64,000 nt of DNA from Mesobacterium_A sp034670065 (GCA_034670065.1 JAXMOG010000004.1:62001-126000), one strand, 5' to 3'; positions 1-8,834 are shown, counted from the first letter of the stretch. The notes: a model not told the origin generated them from the letters alone. Program-made: numbers and translations.

Positions 1-499
1 CAATCCGACGCACACCAGCTGCGGTGGAAAACAGAATGGGCCAAATCGCAGCCACGGTAATCAGAAAGACGATCGCTCCATCCCAGGTGTCATAGGCCAT
101 GACGGCAATCGGCATCCACGACAGCGGCGAAATCATCCGTAGGAACTGAAACGGAATGTTGGTGATATCGCGCAGCCAGACCACCCGGCCAATTGCGATT
201 CCCACCGGCACCCCAATAACCCCGGCAATGACCAGCCCAGCCCCAACGCGATACAACGACGGACCAGACATCCCCAGAACTTCGCCAGATTGGACCATGT
301 CCCACAAGGCAACCAGTGTCGGCCCCGGCGCGAAGTCGGCAAAGGCGAACATGTCGGGGTTGTTGGCGACCGCCAAGCCACCCAGCCACCACAGGAAAAG
401 CAGCACCGCGACACCGATCACGGCATAGGCCGGGCCGCGCAAGCGGCCTAACCCGGGCAACGTTAGCCGTTGCAGTGTGGTATCGGCAGCCGCGCTCAC
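1..499 (-). CDS. NitT/TauT-type ABC transporter permease (partial)
   Basis: Inner-membrane permease of a nitrate/sulfonate/taurine-type importer. The 3' end lies beyond the left edge, so about 166 N-terminal residues are seen. The frame opens with a GTG whose last two bases belong to the TGA of the binding-protein gene (GTGA overlap), so translation is probably coupled. After a short cytoplasmic N-terminus comes a hydrophobic helix (AVIGVAVLLFLWWLGGLAV), then GPSLYRVGAGLVIAGVIGVPVG and the family's conserved FLRMISPLSWMPIAVMAYD stretch, followed by the helix leading to WPILFSTAAGVRRI. This stretch is typical of SsuC/TauC/NrtB proteins. The transported substrate cannot be read from the sequence. 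It is the last visible gene of the ATPase, binding protein and permease operon. Confidence 0.88.
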   Translation of the reverse strand, partial: MSAAADTTLQRLTLPGLGRLRGPAYAVIGVAVLLFLWWLGGLAVANNPDMFAFADFAPGPTLVALWDMVQSGEVLGMSGPSLYRVGAGLVIAGVIGVPVGIAIGRVVWLRDITNIPFQFLRMISPLSWMPIAVMAYDTWDGAIVFLITVAAIWPILFSTAAGVRRI

Positions 500-1755
500 A
501 GCTTCAGGATCTCTTCGCGTGCGAACGGATCCCCCGCGGAAACCGACGGATCATCCTTCCATTCCGGATACTTATCCAGCGCGGCTTTGACGAAGTTGTA
601 ATCGACCAAGTCCTTGGCCACGAACTCTGGGTCCAAGTCCTTCAGGAAGGTTGTATCGCCCGACACAACGGTTTTGTTCATCTCTTCGACGATCAGCTTA
701 GTTGCCGAAGGGTATGGCCACGGCTGGAAGTCGATCCGCCCGTTCTGCCATTCTTCCTTGTGCTTGATCGCACCGCTTTCAAAGTAATCCGGCTGATCAT
801 AATCCGTCATGGCGCGGATCACGACGGGCGCAGGTGCTGGCAAATACCCTTTGCCGTCTTTTGACAGCATCTCGGCCACTTCCAGCTTGTTCTGACTGGC
901 GTAGATCGCGCCACGAACAACTGCATTCATAACCTTCTGCGTCCATTCTGCTTTTTTCTGCGTCACCTCTTCGTGCATGCACACAACGCAGCACGGGTGG
1001 TTCTTCCAGATATCGCCGGTAAAGCGCAGCATCCGAGCACCGGCTTTCAGTTCACCCAGCGCATTGAATGGTTCGGCCACGATATAGGCGTCGATCTTTT
1101 GCGCAGCCAAGGCCGGTGGCATTTCGGGCGGTGGCAGAACTTGCAGGTTACACTCATTGGCCGCCAGCGGTTCGCCCTGAGATTTGATCACCGGGGTGAT
1201 ACCGGATTCACGCAGCGCATATTGCAGCACCACATTATGCATCGAATACCAGAACGGCACCGCAACCTGCTTGCCACCAAGCTGGCTGAAATCGGTGATG
1301 TCCGTGTGGCGCCCAACCACCAAGCCAGACCCGTTGGTATGTGCCCAGGACATGATCTTGACCGGGAACTTGTTGTTATACCGCATCCACACAGGGATCG
1401 GCTTCAGGAAGTGCACCAGGTTGAACTTGTTAGAGGCAAACCCTTCGATCAGCGGCGACCAGCCCCGGATCAAGGTTGGCTTTTCGGCTTCAAGCCCTTC
1501 ATCCTCAAAGAACCCCATGCCATGGGCAACCAACAGCGCTGTGGCATCCGTGATCGGCAGATACCCGATGCGCACAACTTCATCTTCCTGTGCGTAAGAC
1601 ATGTTGGGCATCCCGCCCAGCATAGCAGCGAGAGAGGCAAACAAGCCGCCCTTTGCCATCATGTCCAGCGTTTGACGGCGTGTGAAGTCTGACGAGAAAT
1701 ACTCTTCGTCGTCCCAATTCGTGGCCGTGGCGTCGGAAGGCGGTCGCTTTTTCAT
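496..1755 (-). CDS. ABC transporter substrate-binding protein, NitT/TauT (NrtA/CmpA-like)
   Basis: Periplasmic ligand-binding subunit of the importer, about 419 residues. The ATG at 1755 follows a good GGAGA ribosome-binding site. An in-frame GTG at 1785, which overlaps the ATPase stop codon, would add ten residues. An N-terminal tail of about 25 residues precedes RRQTLDMMAKGGLFASLAAM, a twin-arginine-like signal that suggests export of a folded protein. The mature part has the NMT1/THI5-like and NrtA-like features VRIGYLPITDATALLVAHGMG and LIRGWSPLIEGF. Nitrate, bicarbonate, sulfonates and other anions are all possible ligands for this family. Co-expression with the TetR-controlled operon suggests an inducible organic or anionic substrate, but nothing in the sequence fixes it. 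Confidence 0.87.
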   Translation of the reverse strand: MKKRPPSDATATNWDDEEYFSSDFTRRQTLDMMAKGGLFASLAAMLGGMPNMSYAQEDEVVRIGYLPITDATALLVAHGMGFFEDEGLEAEKPTLIRGWSPLIEGFASNKFNLVHFLKPIPVWMRYNNKFPVKIMSWAHTNGSGLVVGRHTDITDFSQLGGKQVAVPFWYSMHNVVLQYALRESGITPVIKSQGEPLAANECNLQVLPPPEMPPALAAQKIDAYIVAEPFNALGELKAGARMLRFTGDIWKNHPCCVVCMHEEVTQKKAEWTQKVMNAVVRGAIYASQNKLEVAEMLSKDGKGYLPAPAPVVIRAMTDYDQPDYFESGAIKHKEEWQNGRIDFQPWPYPSATKLIVEEMNKTVVSGDTTFLKDLDPEFVAKDLVDYNFVKAALDKYPEWKDDPSVSAGDPFAREEILKL

Positions 1756-1781
1756 CGTATTCGTCTCCTGTTGGGGCGCTG

Positions 1782-2633
1782 TCACGCCAAAGTTGATGCG
1801 GCGTCGCCATGTGCGACGTCGGTGTACAATTGCATCAGCCGCGATTGTTCGGCCTGAAACAGGTCCGACGCGGCAGTGCGGTGATCTTCGGAAAGGTCGA
1901 TAGATGTATCTTCGGCAATCCGGCCCGGATTGGCTTCCAGCACCAAAACGCGGTCCGCCATCATCACAGCCTCGGATACGTCATGCGTAACAATGACCAA
2001 GGTCAGGCCCAGCCGCTTGGCAATGTCGCGCACATCCCGCTGCAAGCTGCGTCGGGTGAAGGCATCCAAAGCCGAAAACGGCTCATCCAGCAGCAGCACC
2101 TCTGGGTCCGTGGCCAGTGATCGGGCCAAGGCGACACGTTGCTGTTGTCCGCCAGACAGCTCTTGTGCATTGCGATCAGCAAAAGACCCCAGATCAACCA
2201 GAGCCAAAACCTCTGGAACGCGTTTGGCAATTTCAGAGGACCGACGCGAGAACCGCAAACCAAGCGCTGCATTCTGCGCGACGCTCATCCAAGGGTACAG
2301 CGATGGCGCTTGAAACATCATCACCCACTTGGGCGACGGATCCTTCACCGCGTTGCCATTGATCAAAACTTCGCCTTGCGAAGGCAGCGTCAATCCCGCC
2401 AGCATGTGAAGCAATGTAGACTTGCCGCAACCGGACCGTCCCAACAGCGCGACAACCGAACCTGGCTCCACTTCGAAGTTAATATCATCCAGAACCGGCC
2501 CATCCACACGGCGATAGGTGTGGCTAAGCCCCATAACTCCTATATGCGCCCCGCGGGCCCGTACCGCTTTTTGGCGCTGGGTCTTGGATTGACCAGCAGA
2601 CGTCACAAAGGCAGGCAGCGTTGGCATGAACAT
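1782..2633 (-). CDS. ABC transporter ATP-binding protein, NitT/TauT type
   Basis: Cytoplasmic ATPase that powers the importer. It has Walker A (GRSGCGKST), a Q-loop at MMFQAPSLYPW, the signature LSGGQQQRVALARSL, Walker B (LLLDEPFSALD) and the switch histidine (VTHDVSEAV). The ATG at 2633 is preferred because AGGGGA sits just upstream; a reading from 2699 is possible but has no such site. The N-terminus carries about 45 extra residues before the ABC core. First gene of the three-gene operon. A copy of the putative TetR operator lies 18-34 bases upstream of the start codon, so repression by the divergent TetR protein is likely. Confidence 0.9.
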   Translation of the reverse strand: MFMPTLPAFVTSAGQSKTQRQKAVRARGAHIGVMGLSHTYRRVDGPVLDDINFEVEPGSVVALLGRSGCGKSTLLHMLAGLTLPSQGEVLINGNAVKDPSPKWVMMFQAPSLYPWMSVAQNAALGLRFSRRSSEIAKRVPEVLALVDLGSFADRNAQELSGGQQQRVALARSLATDPEVLLLDEPFSALDAFTRRSLQRDVRDIAKRLGLTLVIVTHDVSEAVMMADRVLVLEANPGRIAEDTSIDLSEDHRTAASDLFQAEQSRLMQLYTDVAHGDAASTLA

Positions 2634-2650
2634 ATATTCCCCTAAGGATG

Positions 2651-2667
2651 AGTGAACAGGTCTGTCT
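2651..2667. promoter_or_regulatory. Putative TetR operator, copy 1
   Basis: The 17-base sequence AGTGAACAGGTCTGTCT occurs here and again, without mismatch, at 2862-2878. Its core is an inverted repeat (ACAG, two bases, CTGT), as expected for a dimeric TetR-type repressor. It sits directly upstream of the ABC ATPase gene. Confidence 0.7.
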
Positions 2668-2861
2668 GTTTTTCTTGCTTCAATTTGGGCGCAATTCAAC
2701 GATGCCGGTCAAGCACTACCCCTCAAAAACAGCCTAACGTTTTTCATTTGCCTAAATTTTCCACCGAAAAATCACCAAAAACGGCCAATTTTGGGCAACT
2801 TAGGGCAAACATTCCAAGAATCAGGCTCTCATTGCGCCCTGCGCACCACGGCGCGCGATCA

Positions 2862-2878
2862 AGTGAACAGGTCTGTCT
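2862..2878. promoter_or_regulatory. Putative TetR operator, copy 2
   Basis: Exact second copy of AGTGAACAGGTCTGTCT in the 310-base gap between the divergent ABC operon and tetR. It abuts a TATACT box at 2881-2886 that could be the -10 element of tetR, which fits autorepression. Apart from the two operator copies and this box I see nothing else in the gap. Confidence 0.7.
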
Positions 2879-2943
2879 TATATACTTGTGTATTGCAGCG
2901 GTTCAGGTCAGAATGGAAACACGTCAAGTACAGGTTGAGTCCG

Positions 2944-3579
2944 ATGCTGAATGATACAGACACCTCATGCGCCCCACCCGCCGCAGTTTGGAGCATGTCA
3001 CACACAGAGCCCAAAACAGCGCGCGACCGCCTGATCGTGGCCGCGTCCGAATTGTTTTGCCATAAGGGGTTCGCCGCAACCGGGATCGACACCGTGATCG
3101 ACCATGCCGGTACAGCCAAGGCCACACTGTATAAGCACTTTCATTCCAAGACCGAATTGATCGAGGCTGTATTGACGGCCGAAGGTGAAGCGTGGCGCAA
3201 ATGGTTCTTTGGCCAGCTGCGCGAAATCAAAGGCGGGCCACAAGACAGATTACTGGGCATGTTCGACGTTCTTGAAACGTGGTTTTCCCACCCAGACTTC
3301 TACGGCTGCCCCTTCATCAATGCCGTGGGTGAGTTTGACACCGAAGACCAAGTGTTTCGCCGCGTGGCCGATCACCACAAAGACTTCTTGCGCACATGGA
3401 TAAGAGCCATCGCCATTGAAATGGGCGCGCAAGATCCTCAGGAATTCACCCGTGCGATTGTTGTTCAGATTGATGGGGCGATCGTCGCAGCGCAACACGC
3501 CCGCGATCCGTCCTTTGCGCAATCAGCCAAAAGCGTTGTGGCCTTGTTGCTGGATCAGGAAGTGAGACGCGCAGCCTAA
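2944..3579 (+). CDS. TetR/AcrR-family transcriptional regulator
   Basis: One-component DNA-binding repressor, about 211 residues from the ATG at 2944. An internal ATG at 2995 would give 194 residues, and the ribosome-binding sites do not settle the choice (AGG precedes 2944). The N-terminal TetR helix-turn-helix is clear: RDRLIVAASELFCHKGFAAT, then IDTVIDHAGTAKATLYKHF and HSKTELIEAVL. The C-terminal domain (TWFSHPDFYGCPFINAVGEF) resembles the ligand domain of TetR_C proteins near small-molecule catabolic genes. It is divergent from the ABC operon, and copies of the same palindrome lie in front of both transcription units and of the next gene, so it probably controls all three. Confidence 0.9.
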   Translation: MLNDTDTSCAPPAAVWSMSHTEPKTARDRLIVAASELFCHKGFAATGIDTVIDHAGTAKATLYKHFHSKTELIEAVLTAEGEAWRKWFFGQLREIKGGPQDRLLGMFDVLETWFSHPDFYGCPFINAVGEFDTEDQVFRRVADHHKDFLRTWIRAIAIEMGAQDPQEFTRAIVVQIDGAIVAAQHARDPSFAQSAKSVVALLLDQEVRRAA

Positions 3580-3634
3580 ACTGCTACAAAGATCACTTTA
3601 AAATCAGTAACTTGCCACCAATCGCGCACTGTCG

Positions 3635-4231
3635 TCAGGCGTTGCGCAACGCCTCGGCCAAAAACTCTAAACGATCCTGCCCCCAGAACCGCTGACCGTT
3701 CACAACATAGGTGGGCGAGCCGAAAACCTGCGCATCTATCGCGCGCTGCGTCAATGCGTCGGCGGCATCGCGCATGTCCTCTTCAGAGGCACGTTCCAAA
3801 ATCTGATGCGCAGGCAAGTTCGAAGCGGCCAGCGCTTCGCCCAGATCACCCGGATCGGCAATGTCGCGCTCTTCCGTCCAAACAGCATACAAACAGGCCA
3901 GTGTGGCGGCATCCTGATCTACACCCAATTCACCAGCTGCCAGAATAGCCCGGCAGGCCAGACGCGGGTCAGTGGGCCAATTGGCCGGCACTTCTGCCAT
4001 ACGCACACCGCGCAAAGCTGCCCAGCGGGCCTGATCCTCAATCCGATAGGATCGACGCACATCAGATTGCGCAAAGGGTGGTGTTGTCTCGCTGGCTGCG
4101 AAAACCTTGGCGATTTCTACCGGGCAAAAATTGACCGTCGCTCCGGCGTCGCGGGCAATGTTCATAAACGCTTGGTGCCCCAGATACGCATAGCCCGAGA
4201 TTGGCGCGAAGTAGTAATCAATCGTTAACAT
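3635..4231 (-). CDS. DsbA-family / 2-hydroxychromene-2-carboxylate isomerase-like protein
   Basis: Thioredoxin-fold protein of about 198 residues, the usual size for HCCA isomerase and kappa-class glutathione transferases. The ATG at 4231 is chosen because the family N-terminus (IDYYFAPISGYAYLGHQAF) begins right there. The Ser of PISGY sits where these enzymes place the glutathione-activating serine, and no CxxC is present, so it is not a disulfide oxidoreductase. The C-terminus FGSPTYVVNGQRFWGQDRL matches the family. HCCA isomerase acts in naphthalene degradation, but no other naphthalene genes are visible, so the substrate is probably different. A third, imperfect copy of the TetR operator lies upstream at 4310-4325. 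Confidence 0.82.
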   Translation of the reverse strand: MLTIDYYFAPISGYAYLGHQAFMNIARDAGATVNFCPVEIAKVFAASETTPPFAQSDVRRSYRIEDQARWAALRGVRMAEVPANWPTDPRLACRAILAAGELGVDQDAATLACLYAVWTEERDIADPGDLGEALAASNLPAHQILERASEEDMRDAADALTQRAIDAQVFGSPTYVVNGQRFWGQDRLEFLAEALRNA

Positions 4232-4309
4232 TGTGAAACATCCCGTCTTCCGTCTGCGCTCTTTAACGACCTTCTGCCAGGCACCCAACGGATGCAGGCA
4301 GGATCGCCC

Positions 4310-4325
4310 TGAACTGATCTGTCTT
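4310..4325. promoter_or_regulatory. Putative TetR operator, copy 3 (imperfect)
   Basis: TGAACTGATCTGTCTT differs at three central positions from the two exact copies near tetR and keeps the CTGTCT half-site. On the minus strand a TTGACA (4354-4359) lies upstream, so the site is placed to block the HCCA-isomerase-like gene. The rest of the 361-base gap 4232-4592 holds nothing else that I recognise. Confidence 0.5.
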
Positions 4326-4592
4326 GGTCATCAGCGCAATTTATGTGCACCAATGTCAATCCCGCGCGGTCAAATGGCATAACTACACCACTGAATGTCT
4401 ATGGTTTCATCACTTCAGCCAATTTTTAACGGGCGCTGTTCAGAATTTCAGCACTTCAGGATAGCGAGGCCGCACCAAGCCAAAACAAGCGCAAATCAAA
4501 ATACCCAAAGCACAGATCCAGACCCGCGCTCCGGGTTTACTTTGCCGCGCGATCCGCCCACGATAGCGCAAACAGCAGAGGGGAGACTGCGC

Positions 4593-5903
4593 ATGTTTCG
4601 GCCGATATTTTTGCTTGCCCTCCTGTGCGCACAGCCCGCCGCAGCCAACACCGCATTACCAGCGCCAGTGCAGGACGCCGACTTTGCACCTATTGACCTG
4701 CAAGAGGCGGAGTTGGGTCAACTGTTGTTCTATGACCCGATCTTGTCGGGCAATCGCAGCGTTGCCTGCGCGACCTGTCATCATCCAAAATTTGGCACAT
4801 CAGATGGCGTCAGCTTGGGAATTGGTGATGGCGGCATTGGTCTGGGCCCCGCGCGCCGCGTCGATCCGGACAATCCGCCAGAACAACGCATCCCGCGCAA
4901 TGCGCCTGCTTTGTTCAATCTAGGTGCACGGGAATTCACCACCCTGTTTCACGATGGCCGGATCGAAGTAGACCCAAGCCGCCCAAGTGGGATCCGCACC
5001 CCCATGGGCGCAGATATGGAAGTTGGGTTTGCGTCCCTGCTTTCTGCGCAAACCATGTTTCCCGTCCTAAGCGCCGATGAAATGGCCGGGCACTACAGCG
5101 AAAATGACATTGCCAAAGCCACCCGCACAGGGCGGATCACCGGCCCGGGCGGCGCGTGGGATCTGATCGCCCGGCGCATCAGCGCGATCCCCGACTATGC
5201 CCAAAGGTTCGAAGCAGTTTACGGCCTGGCGGCGCAAGATATTCACTTCACGGACGTTTCCAACGCCATTGCGACCTTCATGGCCTTTGAATGGCGCTCT
5301 GACACCGCCCCCTTTGATGCCTACCTACGCGGCACAGGCACGCTGCCGGACCAAGCGATGGAAGGGCTGGCGTTGTTTTATGGCAAAGCCCGCTGCGCGG
5401 ATTGCCATAGCGGTCCCTTTCAAACCGATCATGCGTTCCACGCCATGGGCGAACCCCAGATCGGCCCCGGCAAAGCCGCACGTTTTGAAAGCCACGCCCG
5501 CGATACCGGCCGCATGCGCGTGACCGGCGATCCGGCAGATGCCTATGCTTTTCGCACGCCGTCTTTGCGCAATGTCGCCCTGACGGCCCCCTATGGGCAT
5601 GCGGGCGCAACGCGTGATTTACGGATGTTCCTTGCCACACATGCGATGCCGAATACCCGGATAGATGAATATGACCGCTCTCAGGCGCTGTTGCCTGAAA
5701 TGCCGGTTCAAGACTGGCGTATTCTGGATGACCCAGCAGCGCACAACCAAATTTCCGCAGCCGTCAAAACACCGCTGGTCCCGCTGACCCAACCACAGGT
5801 TTCTGCGCTTCTGGCATTTCTTGCCACTTTGTCAGATCCGATTGCCCTGAAGGGGCGCCTTGGCGTGCCCGCGGCCGTGCCCAGCGGTTTACCTGTTCCC
5901 TAA
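4593..5903 (+). CDS. Di-haem cytochrome c peroxidase / MauG-family protein
   Basis: Exported di-haem protein of 436 residues. The ATG at 4593 follows GAGGGGAGAC and opens a signal peptide (MFRPIFLLALLCAQPAAA); the open frame extends upstream, but that part has no signal. Haem sites are C59-x-x-C62-H63 (CATCHH) and C268-x-x-C271-H272 (CADCHSG), the two-haem spacing of bacterial cytochrome c peroxidases and MauG/MbnH proteins. Also seen are RNAPALFNLG, FHDGR and TPSLRNVALTAPYGHAG, all family landmarks. Function is peroxide reduction or radical-based oxidation of a partner. It converges on the CRTAC1 gene, a neighbour often seen with MauG-like enzymes, so that protein could be its substrate. The assignment to peroxidase versus MauG-like oxidase is open. 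Confidence 0.88.
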   Translation: MFRPIFLLALLCAQPAAANTALPAPVQDADFAPIDLQEAELGQLLFYDPILSGNRSVACATCHHPKFGTSDGVSLGIGDGGIGLGPARRVDPDNPPEQRIPRNAPALFNLGAREFTTLFHDGRIEVDPSRPSGIRTPMGADMEVGFASLLSAQTMFPVLSADEMAGHYSENDIAKATRTGRITGPGGAWDLIARRISAIPDYAQRFEAVYGLAAQDIHFTDVSNAIATFMAFEWRSDTAPFDAYLRGTGTLPDQAMEGLALFYGKARCADCHSGPFQTDHAFHAMGEPQIGPGKAARFESHARDTGRMRVTGDPADAYAFRTPSLRNVALTAPYGHAGATRDLRMFLATHAMPNTRIDEYDRSQALLPEMPVQDWRILDDPAAHNQISAAVKTPLVPLTQPQVSALLAFLATLSDPIALKGRLGVPAAVPSGLPVP

Positions 5904-5955
5904 GCCCAGACCGCACCGCCCCAAGGCAATCGCAAAATCGCCAGTGTTGCCCAGC

Positions 5956-7479
5956 TCAACGCGACACAGGCAAAACGCGGTCAACCTCTGTCACCGTCAT
6001 CTGGGTGATTGCACCATCAGGCCATGTCACATGCACCTGCGCCTGCCCCGCCTGCCCCAGCCCGAAATGCAGCGGCAACGCCTGCCCACCGGCATGACCG
6101 CCACCAACTGTCACCTGACGGGTCTGTTCAACGCCGCCAGCTGTCACTGTCACCAACGCCCCAATCGCACGGGGGTTGCCACCCGCTTGCGCCAAATCCA
6201 CAGACAGCCAGTGCCCGACGTTTTGCGTGACATTGCGATACAGCTCCATCGGCGCACGCCGGTTTACGACCACCAAATCCAACCGCCCATCGCCATCGAA
6301 ATCCGCCATCGCCGCGCCCCGCGAGCGGTGCAACGTGGCAAGCCCCGCCACATCCCCGGCTTCTTCGAAACGCCCACTTGGCGTCTGGATCAACAGGTTG
6401 TTGGGATCTTCCATCGCCAAACCCGGCATCTGGTCAACATTGCCCTTGGCAATAAACAGATCCGCCCGCCCATCGTTGTTCACATCACCAAATTCCGAAT
6501 GCCAGCCGGTCGATGGGCGGCCATCCCCGCCCGTATAGGGCCGCTGCGCATAGGTTCCGATATCATAGGGCGCGTTGATATATGTGCCGTCTGGCTGCGC
6601 GATCTGCAGCAATTGATCCCCCATCGAGGTCATCATCACCTCGTCACGGCCATCACCGGTCAGATCACGGCTGGCAATCCCCATGCCCCACAGCATCGGC
6701 CCCGACCACCCATCATCCGCACCCAAAAACCGCTGTTCTGGTATGTCCCACATCTGTTCATGCCCGTTGCGCACGTAGTAGTGCCGATCATTGCTGATCC
6801 GAAGCGTCATGCGCCCACGCGCATCTCGCGCGGCCAGCATGGACAAGGGGCAAAAGCCCGGCTCCAGCACCTGCGCGCGCCACCCATCCCCGTCGGGCAG
6901 CAACAGTTGGTTGTTATCACAGGTACCAAACGGGCCATCAGGGTCAGCGCGATCAACGTAATTACCGACTGCCAGAGTTGGCAGCTCTGCGTCCGGCTCC
7001 CACCACGCGGTGAATGCCGTGCTCCAGGCGGTGTCTTGCGGCAAACCTGCCGCCACAGTCATATCCTCAAACTGGCACTCACCGATCCCGCGCAACATAC
7101 GGTTTTGCCCGGCGCGCAACACAAACAGATCAAGCTCTGCATCCCGATCAAGGGTCAACGGATAGGCCCCTGTAACCCCCGTCATGCCGTCCACCGTGAT
7201 CTGCTGAAATCTGAAATCGCCGATGTTCACGAACACCCGCGCCGGGTCTTCACCCCCAGCAGCAAAGATATCCGGCAGGGCATCGCCATTGCAGTCAAAC
7301 ACCGCGACACCGCCACCAACAAAATGTTCCCAGCCGCCAACATAGGAATGCAGCGCCACATCTGCGCTGCGGTCTTCAAACTGCGGGTCGGCATGCACCG
7401 CACCCGCACATAGCACCGCAATCCATGCGAATTGAAACCGGACCAAAGAAAACGGGGCCGAAATGTTCACGCCACCCAT
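5956..7479 (-). CDS. CRTAC1-family FG-GAP/VCBS and ASPIC/UnbV protein
   Basis: Exported beta-propeller-like protein of about 507 residues. After a signal-like segment (FAWIAVLCAGAVHA) come repeated Asp-rich calcium-binding loops of FG-GAP/VCBS type: DCNGDALPDIFAAGG, DLTGDGRDEVMM, DVNNDGRADLFIAKG and DFDGDGRLDLVVV. The C-terminal ASPIC/UnbV domain ends in VTWPDGAITQMTV. The start is uncertain: ATG at 7479, or GTG at 7470, which overlaps the TGA of the regulator gene upstream (GTGA). It shares strand and overlap with the ROK regulator but is functionally closer to the convergent di-haem peroxidase. Likely periplasmic or surface-exposed; role unknown. Confidence 0.83.
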   Translation of the reverse strand: MGGVNISAPFSLVRFQFAWIAVLCAGAVHADPQFEDRSADVALHSYVGGWEHFVGGGVAVFDCNGDALPDIFAAGGEDPARVFVNIGDFRFQQITVDGMTGVTGAYPLTLDRDAELDLFVLRAGQNRMLRGIGECQFEDMTVAAGLPQDTAWSTAFTAWWEPDAELPTLAVGNYVDRADPDGPFGTCDNNQLLLPDGDGWRAQVLEPGFCPLSMLAARDARGRMTLRISNDRHYYVRNGHEQMWDIPEQRFLGADDGWSGPMLWGMGIASRDLTGDGRDEVMMTSMGDQLLQIAQPDGTYINAPYDIGTYAQRPYTGGDGRPSTGWHSEFGDVNNDGRADLFIAKGNVDQMPGLAMEDPNNLLIQTPSGRFEEAGDVAGLATLHRSRGAAMADFDGDGRLDLVVVNRRAPMELYRNVTQNVGHWLSVDLAQAGGNPRAIGALVTVTAGGVEQTRQVTVGGGHAGGQALPLHFGLGQAGQAQVHVTWPDGAITQMTVTEVDRVLPVSR

Positions 7480-8741
7480 TCTTGCACCAGTACACGCGCT
7501 GTTAACGCTTCTAGCGCCAACGCAGCAGCCCCCTGCGCCCAAACCGAACTGTCCCATCGCCGCACCTCTACCCGCGTGGGGGTGCGCGCCAGCGACTGGG
7601 TGATCATGCGCATCTCGCTTAGAACATCCTGCGCGTACAGGAAATCATATTGCATTCGGGCACCCGCCAGAATGATCAGATCAGGGTCAAACAGCTGAAC
7701 AACATTGGACAACCCCAATGAAAGATACCGCCCCGCACGGTGAAAAATCGTTTCGGCAGCAACATTGCCTGCCCGCGCTTCGGCGACCAGCGCATCCATC
7801 AGCGCGCGCGTTGTCAACGCGCCACTGGGGCGTGTGTCCAGCGCAGTGGTGGCTTCGCGTACTAACGCATAATCCGATACATAGGCTTCCAGACAGCCGC
7901 GTTGGCCACAACGGCACAACGCACCATCCAGCTGCACCTTGGTATGCCCCAGCTCCAGCCCCATGCCGCGCAAGCCCCGAAACAGCCGGTTGCCCTGCAC
8001 CAAGCCCATACCGACACCCTGTTCGATCGTCACAACCGCAAAGTTGGACATGTCGCGGGCGTCTCCGAACCACAGCTCTGCCGCCGTCAGAACGTTGGTG
8101 TCGTTGTCCACACAACAGGGCAGCCCCAGTTTTTGGCTGGCATATTGTCCAAGGGCCAGCTCGGTCTCTTTCAGCAGCGGCGACCATGCCACCGAACCAT
8201 CGGTTGCCTCTACCGTACCCGGCAGCCCGATACCGGCACCCGCAATCAAATTGCGGTCCAACCCGCTCTGCATAGCCAAATCGGTGATCAACAGATCGCA
8301 TTGCTGAAGGATCGTTGTGATCGATTTCTTACCCGAGGCCATGGGCAAGACCTGAGCCGCGACCCGACGACCGGCGAAGTCACATAAAACGCCGCTCACA
8401 CCGCGCTCTTCAAGCTTGATACCCACCACGTAATGGCTCTCTGGCACAACCTCCAGCGCGACAGGCGGCCGCCCGCGCCCGGTGTCCCGCGCAGCGCCTG
8501 TGGTTTCTCGTAGCAGGCCCGCACCAATCAAATCCGCGGTGATCGACGTGACAGATCCGGGACTGATATCCAAAGCGCGCGTAACATCTGCACGAGCCGC
8601 CTGCCCAGCAGCGCGCACATGCTCGAACACTTGCTCTCGCATGGTGTGACTGGCCGCGCGGGGGATCGACAATGCCGGCCCACAACCGATTGCCTCTACC
8701 ACCTCAGATTCGGCCACTTGCTGCCTTATTTCTTCAGTCAC
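7467..8741 (-). CDS. xylR: ROK-family transcriptional regulator, xylose repressor type
   Basis: Regulator of the divergent xylose genes, about 424 residues from a GTG at 8741. The frame is open to an ATG at 8804, so the start is not firm. The N-terminal winged helix-turn-helix (ARADVTRALDISPGSVTSITADLIGAGLL) is followed by the ROK sugar-kinase-like fold: GAGIGLPGTVEA, CVDNDTNVLTAAELWFG and the zinc-binding cluster CRCGQRGCLEAYVS (CxCGxxGCLE). ROK repressors of this layout (NagC, Mlc, Bacillus XylR) release DNA on binding sugar. The gene is divergent from xylFHG, with an AT-rich inverted repeat between them, which supports local control of xylose uptake. Confidence 0.88.
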   Translation of the reverse strand: MTEEIRQQVAESEVVEAIGCGPALSIPRAASHTMREQVFEHVRAAGQAARADVTRALDISPGSVTSITADLIGAGLLRETTGAARDTGRGRPPVALEVVPESHYVVGIKLEERGVSGVLCDFAGRRVAAQVLPMASGKKSITTILQQCDLLITDLAMQSGLDRNLIAGAGIGLPGTVEATDGSVAWSPLLKETELALGQYASQKLGLPCCVDNDTNVLTAAELWFGDARDMSNFAVVTIEQGVGMGLVQGNRLFRGLRGMGLELGHTKVQLDGALCRCGQRGCLEAYVSDYALVREATTALDTRPSGALTTRALMDALVAEARAGNVAAETIFHRAGRYLSLGLSNVVQLFDPDLIILAGARMQYDFLYAQDVLSEMRMITQSLARTPTRVEVRRWDSSVWAQGAAALALEALTARVLVQEWVA

Positions 8742-8834
8742 TGAATTATCCAGACCCTTATGCCGCACCGCAGAGGCGATTTGCGCCCGCAGAAACCACT
8801 GCAATTAATGAATTTTGCGCATTTTCCCTTATAT

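Noticed and set aside
5860..7413. A 517-codon plus-strand open frame
   Set aside because: It is the antisense shadow of the CRTAC1 gene, whose calcium-binding loops are clear on the minus strand. The plus-strand product is Pro/Arg/His-rich without any domain.
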